Shown: positions 42,237-51,944, numbered from the stretch's first letter. The stretch is 64,000 bases of DNA from Streptosporangium lutulentum (GCF_030811455.1 NZ_JAUSQU010000001.1:372001-436000); one strand, 5' to 3'. Numbers and translations are program-made. The notes: generated from the sequence alone by a model not told the origin.

Positions 42237-43615
42237 GCATGCCGCATGGCGGGGGAGAGCGGCCCTCGAACGAGCCGCGCGGGTCAGTGCCGACCCACCC
42301 GATGATCAGTCCGCATTCCGAACGGAGTGCCTGGAGAGGCGAGCACCTGAGCTCCGAGGGCCCGGTGGGGGGCGGCGACCGGCCTCCGCCGCCGAACGGC
42401 CCGCCGCGGTGGGACGGTCCGCCTCCGGTGGGCGCCGCCCCGATACGGCGCACGCCGCTGGAGCGGCTTCGGACGGCGATGGACCGCCTGAGCGTCCGGT
42501 GGCGGCTGACCATCACCTACGGCGTGCTGTTCTTCGTGGCCGGGGCCCTGCTCATGCTCGTGATCTACATGATGGTGGGCTGGGCGCTCAATACGGCATG
42601 GCCCGCGTTCCCGATCGACCTGAACGGGCTGATATCCCCCAGTGACGTGGACAAGATCGAAGGGCAGTGGTACTGGCAGCAGCAAAGCGCGGTCTCCGGG
42701 GCGCAGAAACTGCTGCTCACCCGCTCCCTGCTGGCCCTGGCGGGCATCGGCATCCTGGCGACCATCATCGGCTACATCGTCGCCGACCGGGCGCTCAAGC
42801 CGATCCAGCAGATGACCGCCACGGCCCGCAAGCTGTCGGGCTCCACGCTCGCCCACGAGCGGATCGACCTCAAGGGGCCCGACGACGAGCTCAAGGAACT
42901 GGCCGACACCTTCGACGCCATGCTGACCAGACTCAATGTGGCATTCGACACACAACGAAGGTTTGTGGCCAACGCCTCACACGAGCTCCGCACCCCGTTG
43001 ACGATCAATCGGACGGTCCTGGAGATCGCCTTGGGCGACCCGGAGGCGTCGGGTGATCTGAAGGCGCTGGGCCGCACGCTTCTGGAGGTCAACGCCCGCA
43101 ACGAGCGCCTCATCGAGGGCCTGCTGCTGCTGGCCCGCAGCGAGCGCGAGCTCAGCGTGCGCAAGCCGGTGGACCTGAAGGAGGTGGCCGAGACCGCCGT
43201 CGAGCAGCTCACCTCGCGGGCCGAGGAGGCGGGCGTCTCGGTGACCACCGAGCTCCAAAGTGCCGAGACCATAGGCGATCCGGTGCTTCTCGAACGTTGC
43301 GTGGCCAACCTCGTGGAGAACGGGATAAAGCACAATCTTCCTGAATCAGGACGTCTATGGGTCCGGGCGGGAATGGTGGAGGGGGCCTTGGTTGTTCAGG
43401 TGGCGAACACGGGGCCACACGTTCCCGCATACGAGGTGAACAGCCTGTTTGAGCCGTTCCGGCGGCTCAACGCGGACCGGGTCGACTCGTCCAAGGGGGC
43501 GGGTCTCGGGCTGTCCATCGTCCGTGCGGTCGTGCGGGCTCACGGGGGCAATGTGACCGCCATACCCAGGGATGGGGGAGGTCTAGTGGTCACCGTGAGA
43601 CTTCAGGCACGTTGA
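42233..43615 (+). CDS. Sensor histidine kinase
   Basis: A 460-aa membrane kinase with a Pro/Gly-rich N-terminus (~1-75), a first membrane helix (~89-110), a short extracytoplasmic loop (~50 residues with WPAFPIDLNGLISPSD), a second helix (~160-182), HAMP, HisKA with FVANASHELRTPLTIN (phospho-His), and HATPase_c with NLVENGIKHN and GAGLGLSIVRAVV. The short loop suggests it senses membrane or cell-wall state, not a periplasmic ligand. GTG at 42233 overlaps the regulator's stop codon. Its partner is the preceding OmpR-type regulator. Confidence 0.92.
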   Translation: MSMPHGGGERPSNEPRGSVPTHPMISPHSERSAWRGEHLSSEGPVGGGDRPPPPNGPPRWDGPPPVGAAPIRRTPLERLRTAMDRLSVRWRLTITYGVLFFVAGALLMLVIYMMVGWALNTAWPAFPIDLNGLISPSDVDKIEGQWYWQQQSAVSGAQKLLLTRSLLALAGIGILATIIGYIVADRALKPIQQMTATARKLSGSTLAHERIDLKGPDDELKELADTFDAMLTRLNVAFDTQRRFVANASHELRTPLTINRTVLEIALGDPEASGDLKALGRTLLEVNARNERLIEGLLLLARSERELSVRKPVDLKEVAETAVEQLTSRAEEAGVSVTTELQSAETIGDPVLLERCVANLVENGIKHNLPESGRLWVRAGMVEGALVVQVANTGPHVPAYEVNSLFEPFRRLNADRVDSSKGAGLGLSIVRAVVRAHGGNVTAIPRDGGGLVVTVRLQAR

Positions 43616-43888
43616 TCCGGCGGGGAGAGTCTCGTTCACGCCGTACATGTGGTTGGATGTGCCGTCGAACACGGTGGTGCATGCCGCCAATGCTGTGGTT
43701 TACGCCATATTTGGCTAACCGTGCCCATTGGCAGTGAGTCCCTCACGTGTAGGGAGGTTCAGTGACCATTCCGGCGGGGTACCGAAGCAGGAATCTCTTT
43801 GGCGGATTGGGCACAAGTTGTGCCTCTCGAACGTTACACACGCGCGAGTTAAGCGCAGACAGATAGACGAGGGGGATGGAGCAAACTG

Positions 43889-44188
43889 ATGGCTACCGAT
43901 TACGACAGCCCACGCAAGACTGACGACGATCTTAGCGAGGACAGTCTTCAGGAACTGCAGGCACGCCGGACCGACAAGGCTTCGGGCAGTATTGACATCG
44001 ACGAGACGGATCTCGCCGAGTCGCTGGAACTGCCGGGCGCCGACCTGTCCAACGAAGAGCTTTCGCTCCGGGTGGTCCCTCTTCAGGCGGACGAGTTCAC
44101 CTGCGCGCGTTGCTTCCTGGTGCATCACCGCAGTCAGCTCGCCGTTGAGAGGAACGGCCAGCGGATCTGCCGGGAGTGCGCGGCCTGA
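43889..44188 (+). CDS. DUF4193 zinc-ribbon protein
   Basis: A 99-aa acidic protein with a Cys-x-x-Cys pair in FTCARCFLVHH and a second in RICRECAA, so a C-terminal zinc ribbon. The N-terminal half is acidic and probably disordered (DIDETDLAESLELPGADLS). It matches DUF4193, which is nearly universal in actinobacteria (Rv2699c-like) and resembles RbpA-like small proteins, but its function is not established. It is expressed from its own promoter in the 273-bp gap behind the histidine kinase gene. Confidence 0.92.
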   Translation: MATDYDSPRKTDDDLSEDSLQELQARRTDKASGSIDIDETDLAESLELPGADLSNEELSLRVVPLQADEFTCARCFLVHHRSQLAVERNGQRICRECAA

Positions 44189-44270
44189 CGATGTTCCGAT
44201 GGCCTGTCCGATGTGTGTCCGCCTATGGACGGGTAGGGCCACAGGACAAGCCCTGAGGAGGTTCCGCGAC

Positions 44271-45077
44271 ATGACGTCAGAGAACAAACAGACCGGCGCT
44301 GAGCCGACCGACTCCGTGGCCGAGGAGTCGGCCGGCGCGTCGGAGCGTGAGGTGGCCGAGCTCGTCGGCAGGCTCGCAGAGTCCGACGACATGGATGGCG
44401 CCGAGCGGCGACGGCTGCTCGGCCGCCTGACGAAGTCACTCTCCGCGGGGGCGAAGAACGCCAAGGCCACCGGGGCGGGCCGGAGCCGCTGGCTGGCCGA
44501 CGTGTTCATGGCCGTGGCGCCTCGCATCCCCATTCGCGACCTGCACACCCTTTCCGCGCACCATCAGGGCCTCACCTCCGAGGCTTTGGCCGACGACCTG
44601 GCGCGCACCGCGGCCAAGGCCACCATGACGGTCGGCGCCATCGGCGGAGCCGTCGCGGCGGCCGAGTTCGCCGCCCCGCCGCTCCTGCTCTCCGCTCCCG
44701 CGCAACTGGTGGCCGAAACCCTCGTGGTCGCCGCCATCGAGGTCAAGCTCATCGCCGAACTTCACGAGGTGTACGGCATTCAGGTGCCCGGCAGCGGTTC
44801 CCAGCGGGCCATGGCCTTCGCGACGGCCTGGTCGAAACAGCGCGGCGTGGACCCCATGACTCCCTCCTCGGTCACCCTCGCGCTGGGCGCGGCGACCAAG
44901 ACCGCCCTTCGCAATCGGTTGATGCGCACCCTCGGAAGGCACCTGACCACATTCGGGCCCTTTCTCACCGGGGCCGTGGCCGGTGGGTTTCTCAATCGCG
45001 CCGCCACAAGGAAACTCGCGGAGGCCGTACGGGCGGATCTCAGAGTTCATCAAGCCTTGCCACCTGGAAAGTCATAA
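44271..45077 (+). CDS. Conserved actinobacterial protein of unknown function
   Basis: A 268-aa protein with an acidic, Ser/Glu-rich N-terminus (~1-65), then a mostly helical domain with a hydrophobic central stretch (TMTVGAIGGAVAAAEFAAPPLLLSAPAQLVAE) and the segment AIEVKLIAELHEVYGIQVPGSG. The hydrophobic part may insert in or touch the membrane. I recall this type near DUF4193/otsA in actinomycetes but know no function. GAGGAGG lies nine bases before the ATG. It is followed 53 bp later by otsA on the same strand, so the two are possibly co-transcribed. Confidence 0.82.
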   Translation: MTSENKQTGAEPTDSVAEESAGASEREVAELVGRLAESDDMDGAERRRLLGRLTKSLSAGAKNAKATGAGRSRWLADVFMAVAPRIPIRDLHTLSAHHQGLTSEALADDLARTAAKATMTVGAIGGAVAAAEFAAPPLLLSAPAQLVAETLVVAAIEVKLIAELHEVYGIQVPGSGSQRAMAFATAWSKQRGVDPMTPSSVTLALGAATKTALRNRLMRTLGRHLTTFGPFLTGAVAGGFLNRAATRKLAEAVRADLRVHQALPPGKS

Positions 45078-45130
45078 AAAGGCCTGAATCGGGTAGTTAG
45101 AGCGGGAAACACGACTACCTGGAGGAATTT

Positions 45131-46504
45131 GTGCAGGGCCGCAGTTCATTTCTGATCGTCGCCAACCGCCTTCCCGTCGACCGGGTCGGTGGGGATATGT
45201 GGCGGCGAAGCCCCGGCGGCCTTGTCACCGCGATCGCCCCCGTTCTGCAGGGAAGAGCGGGCGCCTGGATCGGCTGGCACGGCGCTCCCGACGAGAAACT
45301 CGAACCCTTCGAGCACGACGGCATGCAACTCATCCCCGTGCCGCTGTCGGGGCCGGAGGTGGAGCTCTACTACGAGGGCTTCTCCAACGCCACGCTCTGG
45401 CCGCTGTACCACGACGTGGTCGCCCCGCCCACGTATTCGCGGGTCACCTGGGAGGCCTACCGCACGGTCAACGAGCGCTTCGCCCGCGCCGCCGCCGAGG
45501 AGGCCGCGGAGAACGCGGTCGTGTGGATCCAGGACTACCAGCTCCAGCTGGTCCCGGCCATGCTGCGCAAGCTCCGTCCCGACCTGCGCATCGGTTTCTT
45601 CCTTCACATCCCCTTCCCGCCGGGCGAGCTGTTCTACCAGCTCCCCTGGCGGAGAGAGATCCTGGAGGGCCTGCTCGGCGCGGACCTGGTGGGGTTCCAG
45701 CGGCCCGGCGGCGCCTCCAACTTCATCCGGCTCTGCCGCCGCCTGCTCGGTCTCCAGCACCACAAGCACGAGATCCAGGTGGACGACCGCATCGTGCGGG
45801 CCCGGGCGTTCCCCATCTCGGTCGACTTCAGCGAGCTGGACTCCCTGGTCCGCGAGCCGCACATCATCGAACGGGCGAAAGAGATCCGCGCGGAGCTGGG
45901 CGACCCCGAGTGCATGCTGCTCGGCGTGGACCGGCTGGACTACACCAAGGGCATAGGCCAGCGGCTGAAGGCGTTCGGGGAGCTGCTCACGGAGGGTTCG
46001 ATCAAGCCGGGGGAGGCGGCGTTCGTGCAGATCGCGACGCCCAGCCGGGAGCGGGTCGAAGAATACATGCGCCTGCGCGACTCGATCGAGCTGCAGGTCG
46101 GCCGGATCAACGGCGAGCAGGGCGAGTTCGGCCAGCAGCCGGTGCAGTACATGCACCAGTCGTACGGCCGTGACGAGCTGGCCGCGCTCTATCTCGCGGC
46201 GGACGTGATGGTGGTGACGCCGCTGCGCGACGGGATGAACCTGGTGGCCAAGGAGTACATCTCCTGCCGCAACGACCTGCGCGGCGCGCTGGTGCTCAGC
46301 GAGTTCGCCGGAGCGGCCGACGAGCTGCGCCAGGCGTTCATGGTGAACCCCTACGACGTGGACGGGCTCAAGCGGGCGATGCTCGCCGCGATGCGGGCCA
46401 CACCGCATGATCTGTCCCGCCGGATGCGCTCGCTGCGCCGCCGGGTGGCCACCTACGACGTGGACCGCTGGGCGAGGGAGTTCCTCGACGCCCTCGAATC
46501 CTGA
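45131..46504 (+). CDS. otsA: Trehalose-6-phosphate synthase
   Basis: A 457-aa GT20 glycosyltransferase that makes trehalose-6-phosphate from UDP- or GDP-glucose and glucose-6-phosphate. Motifs: [13 protein letters not shown] at the N-terminus, [58 protein letters not shown], and [15 protein letters not shown]. The GTG start has GGAGG ahead of it. No otsB phosphatase gene lies next to it, unlike many otsAB loci. The product protects against osmotic and desiccation stress and supports spores. A 12-bp-stem hairpin ends the transcript. Confidence 0.96.
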   Translation: MQGRSSFLIVANRLPVDRVGGDMWRRSPGGLVTAIAPVLQGRAGAWIGWHGAPDEKLEPFEHDGMQLIPVPLSGPEVELYYEGFSNATLWPLYHDVVAPPTYSRVTWEAYRTVNERFARAAAEEAAENAVVWIQDYQLQLVPAMLRKLRPDLRIGFFLHIPFPPGELFYQLPWRREILEGLLGADLVGFQRPGGASNFIRLCRRLLGLQHHKHEIQVDDRIVRARAFPISVDFSELDSLVREPHIIERAKEIRAELGDPECMLLGVDRLDYTKGIGQRLKAFGELLTEGSIKPGEAAFVQIATPSRERVEEYMRLRDSIELQVGRINGEQGEFGQQPVQYMHQSYGRDELAALYLAADVMVVTPLRDGMNLVAKEYISCRNDLRGALVLSEFAGAADELRQAFMVNPYDVDGLKRAMLAAMRATPHDLSRRMRSLRRRVATYDVDRWAREFLDALES

Positions 46505-46548
46505 TCCTCCCGGTACGGCCTGCCTCCCGGTACGGCTCGTTCCGGTGC

Positions 46549-46579
46549 GGCCCGCCGGGAGGGCCTGTCCCGGCGGGCC
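46549..46579. terminator. Hairpin between otsA and the DUF4235 gene
   Basis: GGCCCGCCGGGA pairs with TCCCGGCGGGCC (12 bp, 7-base loop) between two convergent genes. A short direct repeat of CTCCCGGTACGGC lies just before it. Confidence 0.75.
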
Positions 46580-46656
46580 GGCCGGGAGGCGCCCCCGGAG
46601 CTTGTCGGGGCGCCCTCGGACGGCCCGGCACGGCGCCCCGGACGGAACGCCCGCCG

Positions 46657-46953
46657 TCAGGAGACGATGTCCTTCGCCGAGTCCTTCACGCCCTTCCACG
46701 CGTCGTAGCGCCTCCTGGCGGTGCGGGCGACCACGATCTGCGCGACCTGCATGCCCACCCCCATCACCACGGCGTAACCGATCGCCTCACCGAGACCGAT
46801 CTCCAGCGATTCGTTGTCGACCGGAGGCTTCTTGCCCGTCGTCTTCTCCCAGGCGAATCCGATGACCTTCTTGGCGCCCCACGCCGTGGCGATTCCTATC
46901 AGACCACCAATGGCTCTCCACGCCATATCCTGCTTTTCGGTCTTGTCGGCCAT
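46657..46953 (-). CDS. DUF4235 small membrane protein
   Basis: A 98-aa protein with a Gly/Ala-rich first membrane segment (IGGLIGIATAWGAKKVIGFAW), a linker (EKTTGKKPPVDNESLEIG) and a second segment (EAIGYAVVMGVGMQVAQIVVA), ending in a basic tail. The pattern is DUF4235, common in actinobacteria and of unknown function. It is probably a two-pass membrane protein with both ends inside. Divergent from valS over 81 bp. Confidence 0.88.
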   Translation of the reverse strand: MADKTEKQDMAWRAIGGLIGIATAWGAKKVIGFAWEKTTGKKPPVDNESLEIGLGEAIGYAVVMGVGMQVAQIVVARTARRRYDAWKGVKDSAKDIVS

Positions 46954-47034
46954 GGGTTCCTCCTCTTTGCGGCCCGCACGAGAACACTAGTCTCCTCAAG
47001 CGTGACATCACGGGAAGCCATACCATAGGGAGGC

Positions 47035-49572
47035 ATGACGAAACAGCGACCGCACCCCGCGCCCATGCCCGAGAAACCGACTCTCGACGGCCTGGAAACC
47101 GTATGGGTAGCCCGCTGGGAGGCCGAGGGAACATACCGCTTCGACAGGTCGCGCACGCGAGACGAGATCTACTCGATCGACACCCCGCCGCCTACCGTCT
47201 CCGGTTCCCTCCACGTCGGCCACGTCTTCTCCTACACCCACACCGACACCGTCGCCCGCTTCCAGCGCATGCGGGGCCGTGAGGTCTTCTATCCCATGGG
47301 CTGGGACGACAACGGCCTGCCCACCGAGCGCCGGGTGCAGAACCACTTCGGTGTGCGCTGCGACCCCTCCGTCGCCTACGACCCCTCGTTCGAACCGCCG
47401 GCCAGGCCCGACGCCAAACGGCAGGTGCCGATCTCACGGAGAAACTTCATCGAGCTGTGCGAGCGGCTCACGGTCGAGGACGAGAAGGCGTTCGAGGAGC
47501 TCTGGCGCCGCCTGGGCCTGTCGGTGGACTGGTCGCTGACCTACGCCACCATCGGGGACGACGCGCGGGCCGCCTCCCAGCGCGCGTTCCTGCGCAACCT
47601 GGCCCGCGGCGAGGCCTACGTCTCGGAGGCGCCCACGCTCTGGGACGTCACCTTCCGCACGGCCGTCGCCCAGGCGGAGCTGGAGGACCGCGAGTGGCCG
47701 GGCGCCTTCCACCGGGTCGGCTTCACCCTGTCGCAGGAGCAGCGGGCCAGGGGGTTCGGCGACCGGGTCTGGGTCGAGACGACCCGCCCCGAGCTGATGC
47801 CCGCCTGTGTGGCGCTGGTCGCCCACCCGGACGACGAGCGCTACCGGCCGCTGTTCGGCACCACGGTCAGAACGCCCGTGTTCGGCGTCGAGGTGCCGGT
47901 GCTGGCCCATCACCTGGCCGAGCCCGAAAAGGGCTCGGGCATCGCGATGATCTGCACCTTCGGCGACGTCACCGACGTCATCTGGTGGCGCGAGCTCGAC
48001 CTGCCCACCCGGGCCGTCATCGGCTGGGACGGCAGGCTGCTCCCCGAGGCCCCCCACGGCGTCCCCGCGGAGCCGTACGCCGAGCTGGCGGGCAAGACCG
48101 TGCACGGTGCCCGCGAGCGGATCGTGGAGCTGCTGCGCGGGTCCGGCGACCTGGAGGGCGAGCCCCGGCCGGTGAGTCGCGCGGTGAAGTTCTACGAGAA
48201 CGGGGACAGGCCGCTGGAGATCGTCTCAACCCGCCAGTGGCACATCCGCAACGGGGGACGCGACCGCGCCCTCAGAGAGGCCCTCCGGAGCAGGGGAGAG
48301 GAGATCTCCTGGCACCCTCCCCACATGAAGGTCCGCTACGACAACTGGGTCGAGGGACTGGCAGGCGACTGGCTGATCTCCCGGCAGCGCTTCTTCGGCG
48401 TGCCGATCCCGGTCTGGTACCCGCTGGACGACGCCGGTGAGCCCGAACACTCCTCGCCGATCCTGCCGGATGAGTCCACGCTGCCCATGGACCCCTCCAG
48501 CGACGTGCCACCCGGTTACGCCGAGGACCAGCGCGGCAAACCCGGAGGCTTCACCGCCGACCCGGACGTCATGGACACCTGGGCGACCTCGTCCCTGTCC
48601 CCGCAGATCGTGGGCGGCTGGGAGCGGGACGACGACCTGTTCGAGCGGGTCTACCCGATGGATCTCCGTCCCCAGGGGCAGGACATCATCCGCACCTGGC
48701 TGTTCGCGAGCGTCGTCCGCTCCCACCTGGAGCACGGCGTGCTGCCGTGGAAGCACGCCGCGATCTCCGGATGGATCCTCGACCCGGACCGCAAGAAGAT
48801 GTCCAAGTCCAAGGGCAACGTCGTCACGCCGATGGGCCTGCTGCGGGAGTACGGCTCGGACGCGGTCCGCTACTGGGCCGTCAGCGGGCGGCTGGGCACC
48901 GACGCGACCTTCGACACCGGCCAGATCAAGATCGGCCGCCGTCTGGCCATCAAGCTCCTGAACGCCTCCAGGTTCGTCCTGAACCTGGGGGAGGACGGCG
49001 GCGAGGTCACCGAGCCGATCGACCTGTCGATGCTGGCCCGGCTGTCGGAGGTGGTCACCGAGGCCACCGAGGCGTTCGAGGCCTATGACCACACCCGGGC
49101 ACTGGAGAGGACCGAGCGGTTCTTCTGGGAGTTCTGCGACGACTACCTGGAGCTGGTCAAGACCAGGGCCTACGACACGGACGGGCCCGCGCGCTCGGCT
49201 CACGCGGCGCTGCGGGAGGCGCTCGACGTCATGCTCCGGCTGTTCGCCCCGTTCATGCCGTTCGTCACCGAGGAGGTCTGGTCGTGGTGGCGCGAGGGCC
49301 CGGTGCATCGGGCGGCCTGGCCCACGCCGCCCGGGCGCGACGGCGATCCGGAGCTGCTCCCGGTGGTGGCCGCGGTCCTCGGCCGCGTCCGCAAGGCCAA
49401 GTCGGACGCCAAGCTCTCGATGCGGGCCGAGGTCTCCCGGCTGACCGTCGGCGGCGCGCGGATCGACCTCGTACGGCAGGCGCAGGACGACCTGTGCGGC
49501 GCGGGCGTCATCGAGGAGTTCGTGCTCCGGCCGGGCGAGGGCGAGCTACTGGTGGAGGTCACCCTCTCCTGA
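47035..49572 (+). CDS. valS: Valyl-tRNA synthetase
   Basis: An 845-aa class I aminoacyl-tRNA synthetase that charges tRNA-Val. The HIGH motif appears as SLHVGHVF (~59-65) and the KMSKS loop as KKMSKSKGN (~588). The editing domain lies between them and the anticodon-binding domain follows (FWEFCDDYLELVKTRAY). The protein ends soon after that domain, without the long coiled-coil arm of E. coli ValRS, as in the shorter actinobacterial type. The ATG at 47035 is used. The 130 bp after the stop lead into a tiny Cys-rich gene. Confidence 0.96.
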   Translation: MTKQRPHPAPMPEKPTLDGLETVWVARWEAEGTYRFDRSRTRDEIYSIDTPPPTVSGSLHVGHVFSYTHTDTVARFQRMRGREVFYPMGWDDNGLPTERRVQNHFGVRCDPSVAYDPSFEPPARPDAKRQVPISRRNFIELCERLTVEDEKAFEELWRRLGLSVDWSLTYATIGDDARAASQRAFLRNLARGEAYVSEAPTLWDVTFRTAVAQAELEDREWPGAFHRVGFTLSQEQRARGFGDRVWVETTRPELMPACVALVAHPDDERYRPLFGTTVRTPVFGVEVPVLAHHLAEPEKGSGIAMICTFGDVTDVIWWRELDLPTRAVIGWDGRLLPEAPHGVPAEPYAELAGKTVHGARERIVELLRGSGDLEGEPRPVSRAVKFYENGDRPLEIVSTRQWHIRNGGRDRALREALRSRGEEISWHPPHMKVRYDNWVEGLAGDWLISRQRFFGVPIPVWYPLDDAGEPEHSSPILPDESTLPMDPSSDVPPGYAEDQRGKPGGFTADPDVMDTWATSSLSPQIVGGWERDDDLFERVYPMDLRPQGQDIIRTWLFASVVRSHLEHGVLPWKHAAISGWILDPDRKKMSKSKGNVVTPMGLLREYGSDAVRYWAVSGRLGTDATFDTGQIKIGRRLAIKLLNASRFVLNLGEDGGEVTEPIDLSMLARLSEVVTEATEAFEAYDHTRALERTERFFWEFCDDYLELVKTRAYDTDGPARSAHAALREALDVMLRLFAPFMPFVTEEVWSWWREGPVHRAAWPTPPGRDGDPELLPVVAAVLGRVRKAKSDAKLSMRAEVSRLTVGGARIDLVRQAQDDLCGAGVIEEFVLRPGEGELLVEVTLS

Positions 49573-49702
49573 CCGCGGGAAAACCGGATTCGACCCCGAT
49601 CCGGCCGATAATCCGAACGTTACTCTGACCTCCGTGGTGAGGCTCCCGAATCGGTCGGCTGTCTTATCTTCAAGAGACCGACAGGTGAGGGAGGACGGAA
49701 TT

Positions 49703-49777
49703 ATGACTCCAGGATGCGGTAACTGCAGTTGTTATCTTGAGGATCGGGTGATTTCCCGGCCGCCGGAAGAGCGCTGA
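49703..49777 (+). CDS. 24-aa Cys-rich mini-protein in its own transcription unit
   Basis: A 24-codon frame starts at an ATG preceded by GAGGGAGGACGG and stops at TGA 49777. Residues 1-10 read MTPGCGNCSC, giving Cys5, Cys8 and Cys10 (C-x-x-C-x-C); the rest is charged and ends RPPEER. A perfect 16-bp hairpin terminator starts 14 bp after the stop. The 130-bp upstream gap is room for a promoter. Ribosome site, frame and terminator together argue for a real gene. Possible roles: metal-binding peptide, leader peptide that reports Cys supply, or a modified peptide. I do not recognise it. Confidence 0.6.
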   Translation: MTPGCGNCSCYLEDRVISRPPEER

Positions 49778-49790
49778 CCCGAACCGCTGT

Positions 49791-49822
49791 GGATAGGCCC
49801 GGTCATATGACCGGGCCTATCC
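49791..49822. terminator. Perfect 32-bp palindromic terminator
   Basis: GGATAGGCCCGGTCAT pairs fully with ATGACCGGGCCTATCC, followed by TTT on the plus strand. It ends the mini-gene transcript just before the AI-2E-type permease gene. Confidence 0.9.
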
Positions 49823-49924
49823 TTTGCCGTCGGCCACATCCGGGTGATAACCGTCCTTTACCATCGGCCGTGTCCAGGTGATAACCGCGCGCATTCCCCG
49901 CCGTGGCGTGACAGTCTGGAAAGC

Positions 49925-51199
49925 GTGATCTCCGATCGGGAACGTCTGACGCGGCTGGTACCGCGCACACTGCTTCGCCTGGCCATGTGGAGCCTGTGTC
50001 TGATCATCATCGGCTGGGCCGTCTTCTACTCGGCGCAGTTCATCGCGACGCTGCGCATCGTGGTCCTGCCGGTGGCCATCGCGCTGTTGCTCACGGCGCT
50101 GCTGTTCCCGATCACCCGGCGCCTCAAAAGCAGGGGCATGAAGCCGATCTACGCCACCTGGATCACCATGCTGATCGCGCTGGCGGTGCTGGGCGGCATC
50201 GGCTGGTTCATCGGCCTGCGCGCCAACGACGAGTTCCCCGGCCTGGTCGACCAGGTGAGAGACACCTCGAAGACCATCGAACAGTGGCTCTACACCGGGC
50301 CGCTGCACCTGCAGCGGAGCCAGATCACCTCGTGGATCGACGAGATCGCCAAGCAGATCACCGCGCAGCGCAACCAGATCACCCAGACGGTGCTCACCGG
50401 TGCCACGGTGGCGCTGGAGGTGCTGGCCTCGCTGGTGCTGCTGGTCTTCGTCACCTTCTTCTTCCTGAAGGACGGCGAGCAGATCTGGTCGTGGTTCCTG
50501 AAGGGGTTCGGCTCGGCGGCACCCCGCGTCGACAGGGCGGGGCGGGCCGCCTGGGTGACGCTCTCGCACTACGTGCAGGGCACGGTGGCGGTGGCGGCCG
50601 TGCACGGCGTCATCATGGGCATCGTGCTCGCCGGGATGGGCGTGCCGCTCTGGGCGCCGCTCGCCGTACTGATCTTCATGGCCAGCTTCATCCCCATCGT
50701 CGGCATCATCATCGCCGGCAGCGTCGCCACGCTGGTCACCCTGGGGGCCAAGGGCCCGATCTACGCCCTGATCTTCCTTGGCATCCTGCTGGTGGAGCAG
50801 CAACTGGAGAACCACGTGCTCCAGCCGCTGATCGTCGGCCGGGCGGTGCGCTTCCACCCGCTGGCGATCATCCTGGTGCTGGCCGTGGGCGGCATCCTGG
50901 CGGGCATCGCCGGGGCGGTGGTGGCGGTGCCGGTGGCGGCCGTGTTCTACCGGGCGCTCCCCGAACTCAGAAGTGATCCGCCGATCGCCCTGCCTCCGGC
51001 GTCGGTCCCGCCCCAGCCTCCACCGCCGACATCGCCGGCCGGTTCCGCCGAGCCCGCCGAAACCGACGACGGGCGGGGAAGGGCGGCCGGGTCCGGCGAG
51101 CCGGGTAGGACAGGCGAGCCCGGCAGGACGGACGAGCCCGGTGCGCCCGATGAGCCCGGTGAGCAGATGGATGCGGAATCCTCACAACCCAAGGGGTAA
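49925..51199 (+). CDS. AI-2E/TqsA-family membrane permease
   Basis: A 424-aa protein with about eight helices in the family's two clusters. N-terminal helices: CLIIIGWAVFYSAQFIA, VVLPVAIALLLTALLFPI, IYATWITMLIALAVLGGI. A central cytoplasmic region includes DEFPGLVDQVRDTSKTIEQWL. C-terminal helices include VLLVFVTFFFLKDGEQIW and IPIVGIIIAGSVATLV. The family exports or imports diverse small molecules, and sodium/proton antiport has also been shown. The last ~75 residues form a disordered Pro/Glu/Gly tail. The GTG at 49925 is preferred over an upstream start because the helices start soon after it. The next gene begins 11 bp later. Confidence 0.88.
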   Translation: MISDRERLTRLVPRTLLRLAMWSLCLIIIGWAVFYSAQFIATLRIVVLPVAIALLLTALLFPITRRLKSRGMKPIYATWITMLIALAVLGGIGWFIGLRANDEFPGLVDQVRDTSKTIEQWLYTGPLHLQRSQITSWIDEIAKQITAQRNQITQTVLTGATVALEVLASLVLLVFVTFFFLKDGEQIWSWFLKGFGSAAPRVDRAGRAAWVTLSHYVQGTVAVAAVHGVIMGIVLAGMGVPLWAPLAVLIFMASFIPIVGIIIAGSVATLVTLGAKGPIYALIFLGILLVEQQLENHVLQPLIVGRAVRFHPLAIILVLAVGGILAGIAGAVVAVPVAAVFYRALPELRSDPPIALPPASVPPQPPPPTSPAGSAEPAETDDGRGRAAGSGEPGRTGEPGRTDEPGAPDEPGEQMDAESSQPKG

Positions 51200-51210
51200 C
51201 GTTCTGCCCC

Positions 51211-51504
51211 GTGACTCGTTCCGCCGTGACGACCTCTCCGCCGGGAGCGACCCGTCCGCCGACGCGTGCCGGTGCGCCCGCCTCCGTCCGGGCCGATACG
51301 ACCCCGTATCCGCTGGCCCGGTGCGGCGGCATCTCCGGCCGGAGGGCGTACCTTGAGGCTGAGGGCCGGATCGGTTTCCCGGACGGCCCGGTCGCCGTGC
51401 CGTCCGCCGAGGTCTTCGTCGAGGTGGGCACGGAGCACTTCGCCGTGCGCGGCGACGCCACAACCATTGCCGACGAGCACCACGAGTACGAGGGGAACCC
51501 GTGA
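51211..51504 (+). CDS. Small hypothetical protein coupled to dut
   Basis: A 97-aa frame with strong G/C third-position bias. The first ~35 residues are Ala/Pro/Thr-rich. The rest has an acidic beta-like pattern (GRIGFPDGPVAVPSAEVFVEVGT). The stop overlaps the dut start (GTGA), and the start lies 11 bp after the permease gene, so it sits inside an operon. No family recognised. Its fixed place and codon use argue that it is expressed. Confidence 0.6.
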   Translation: MTRSAVTTSPPGATRPPTRAGAPASVRADTTPYPLARCGGISGRRAYLEAEGRIGFPDGPVAVPSAEVFVEVGTEHFAVRGDATTIADEHHEYEGNP

Positions 51505-51944
51505 CCGACAACGTCGAGGTGCTGATCCACCGGATCGACGCCGAGCTGCCGCTGCCGTCCTATGCTCACCCCGGTGACGCCGGCGCGGACCTCTACGCGG
51601 CCCAGGACGTCGAGCTGCTCCCCGGGGAGCGGGTCATGGTGGGCACCGGCGTGACGATCGCCCTGCCAGACGGGTACGCGGCGTTCGTCCACCCCCGTTC
51701 GGGTCTGGCCACCAAACACGGTGTGACCATCGTGAACGCCCCGGGCACGGTGGACGCGGGCTACCGGGGTGAGATCAAGGTGACGCTGCTCAACACCGAC
51801 CTCAAGGACGCGGTACGGCTGCGCCGGGGGGATCGCATCGCGCAGCTCGTGATCCAGAAGGTGGAGCGGGCGGTGTTCCACGAGGTGGACCGGTTGCCCG
51901 GGTCGGCGCGAGGCGCCGGCGGGTTCGGATCCACCGGACGTTGA
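51501..51944 (+). CDS. dut: dUTP diphosphatase
   Basis: A 147-aa trimeric-type dUTPase that converts dUTP to dUMP and pyrophosphate, keeping uracil out of DNA. All five motifs are present: AGADLYAAQDVEL (1), HPRSGLATKHG (2), GTVDAGYRGEIKV (3), RRGDRIAQLVI (4) and GAGGFGSTGR (5, closing the active site). The GTG start at 51501 overlaps the previous gene's stop. The conserved neighbours downstream are the DUF3710, OB-fold and DUF3159 genes. Confidence 0.95.
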   Translation: MTDNVEVLIHRIDAELPLPSYAHPGDAGADLYAAQDVELLPGERVMVGTGVTIALPDGYAAFVHPRSGLATKHGVTIVNAPGTVDAGYRGEIKVTLLNTDLKDAVRLRRGDRIAQLVIQKVERAVFHEVDRLPGSARGAGGFGSTGR

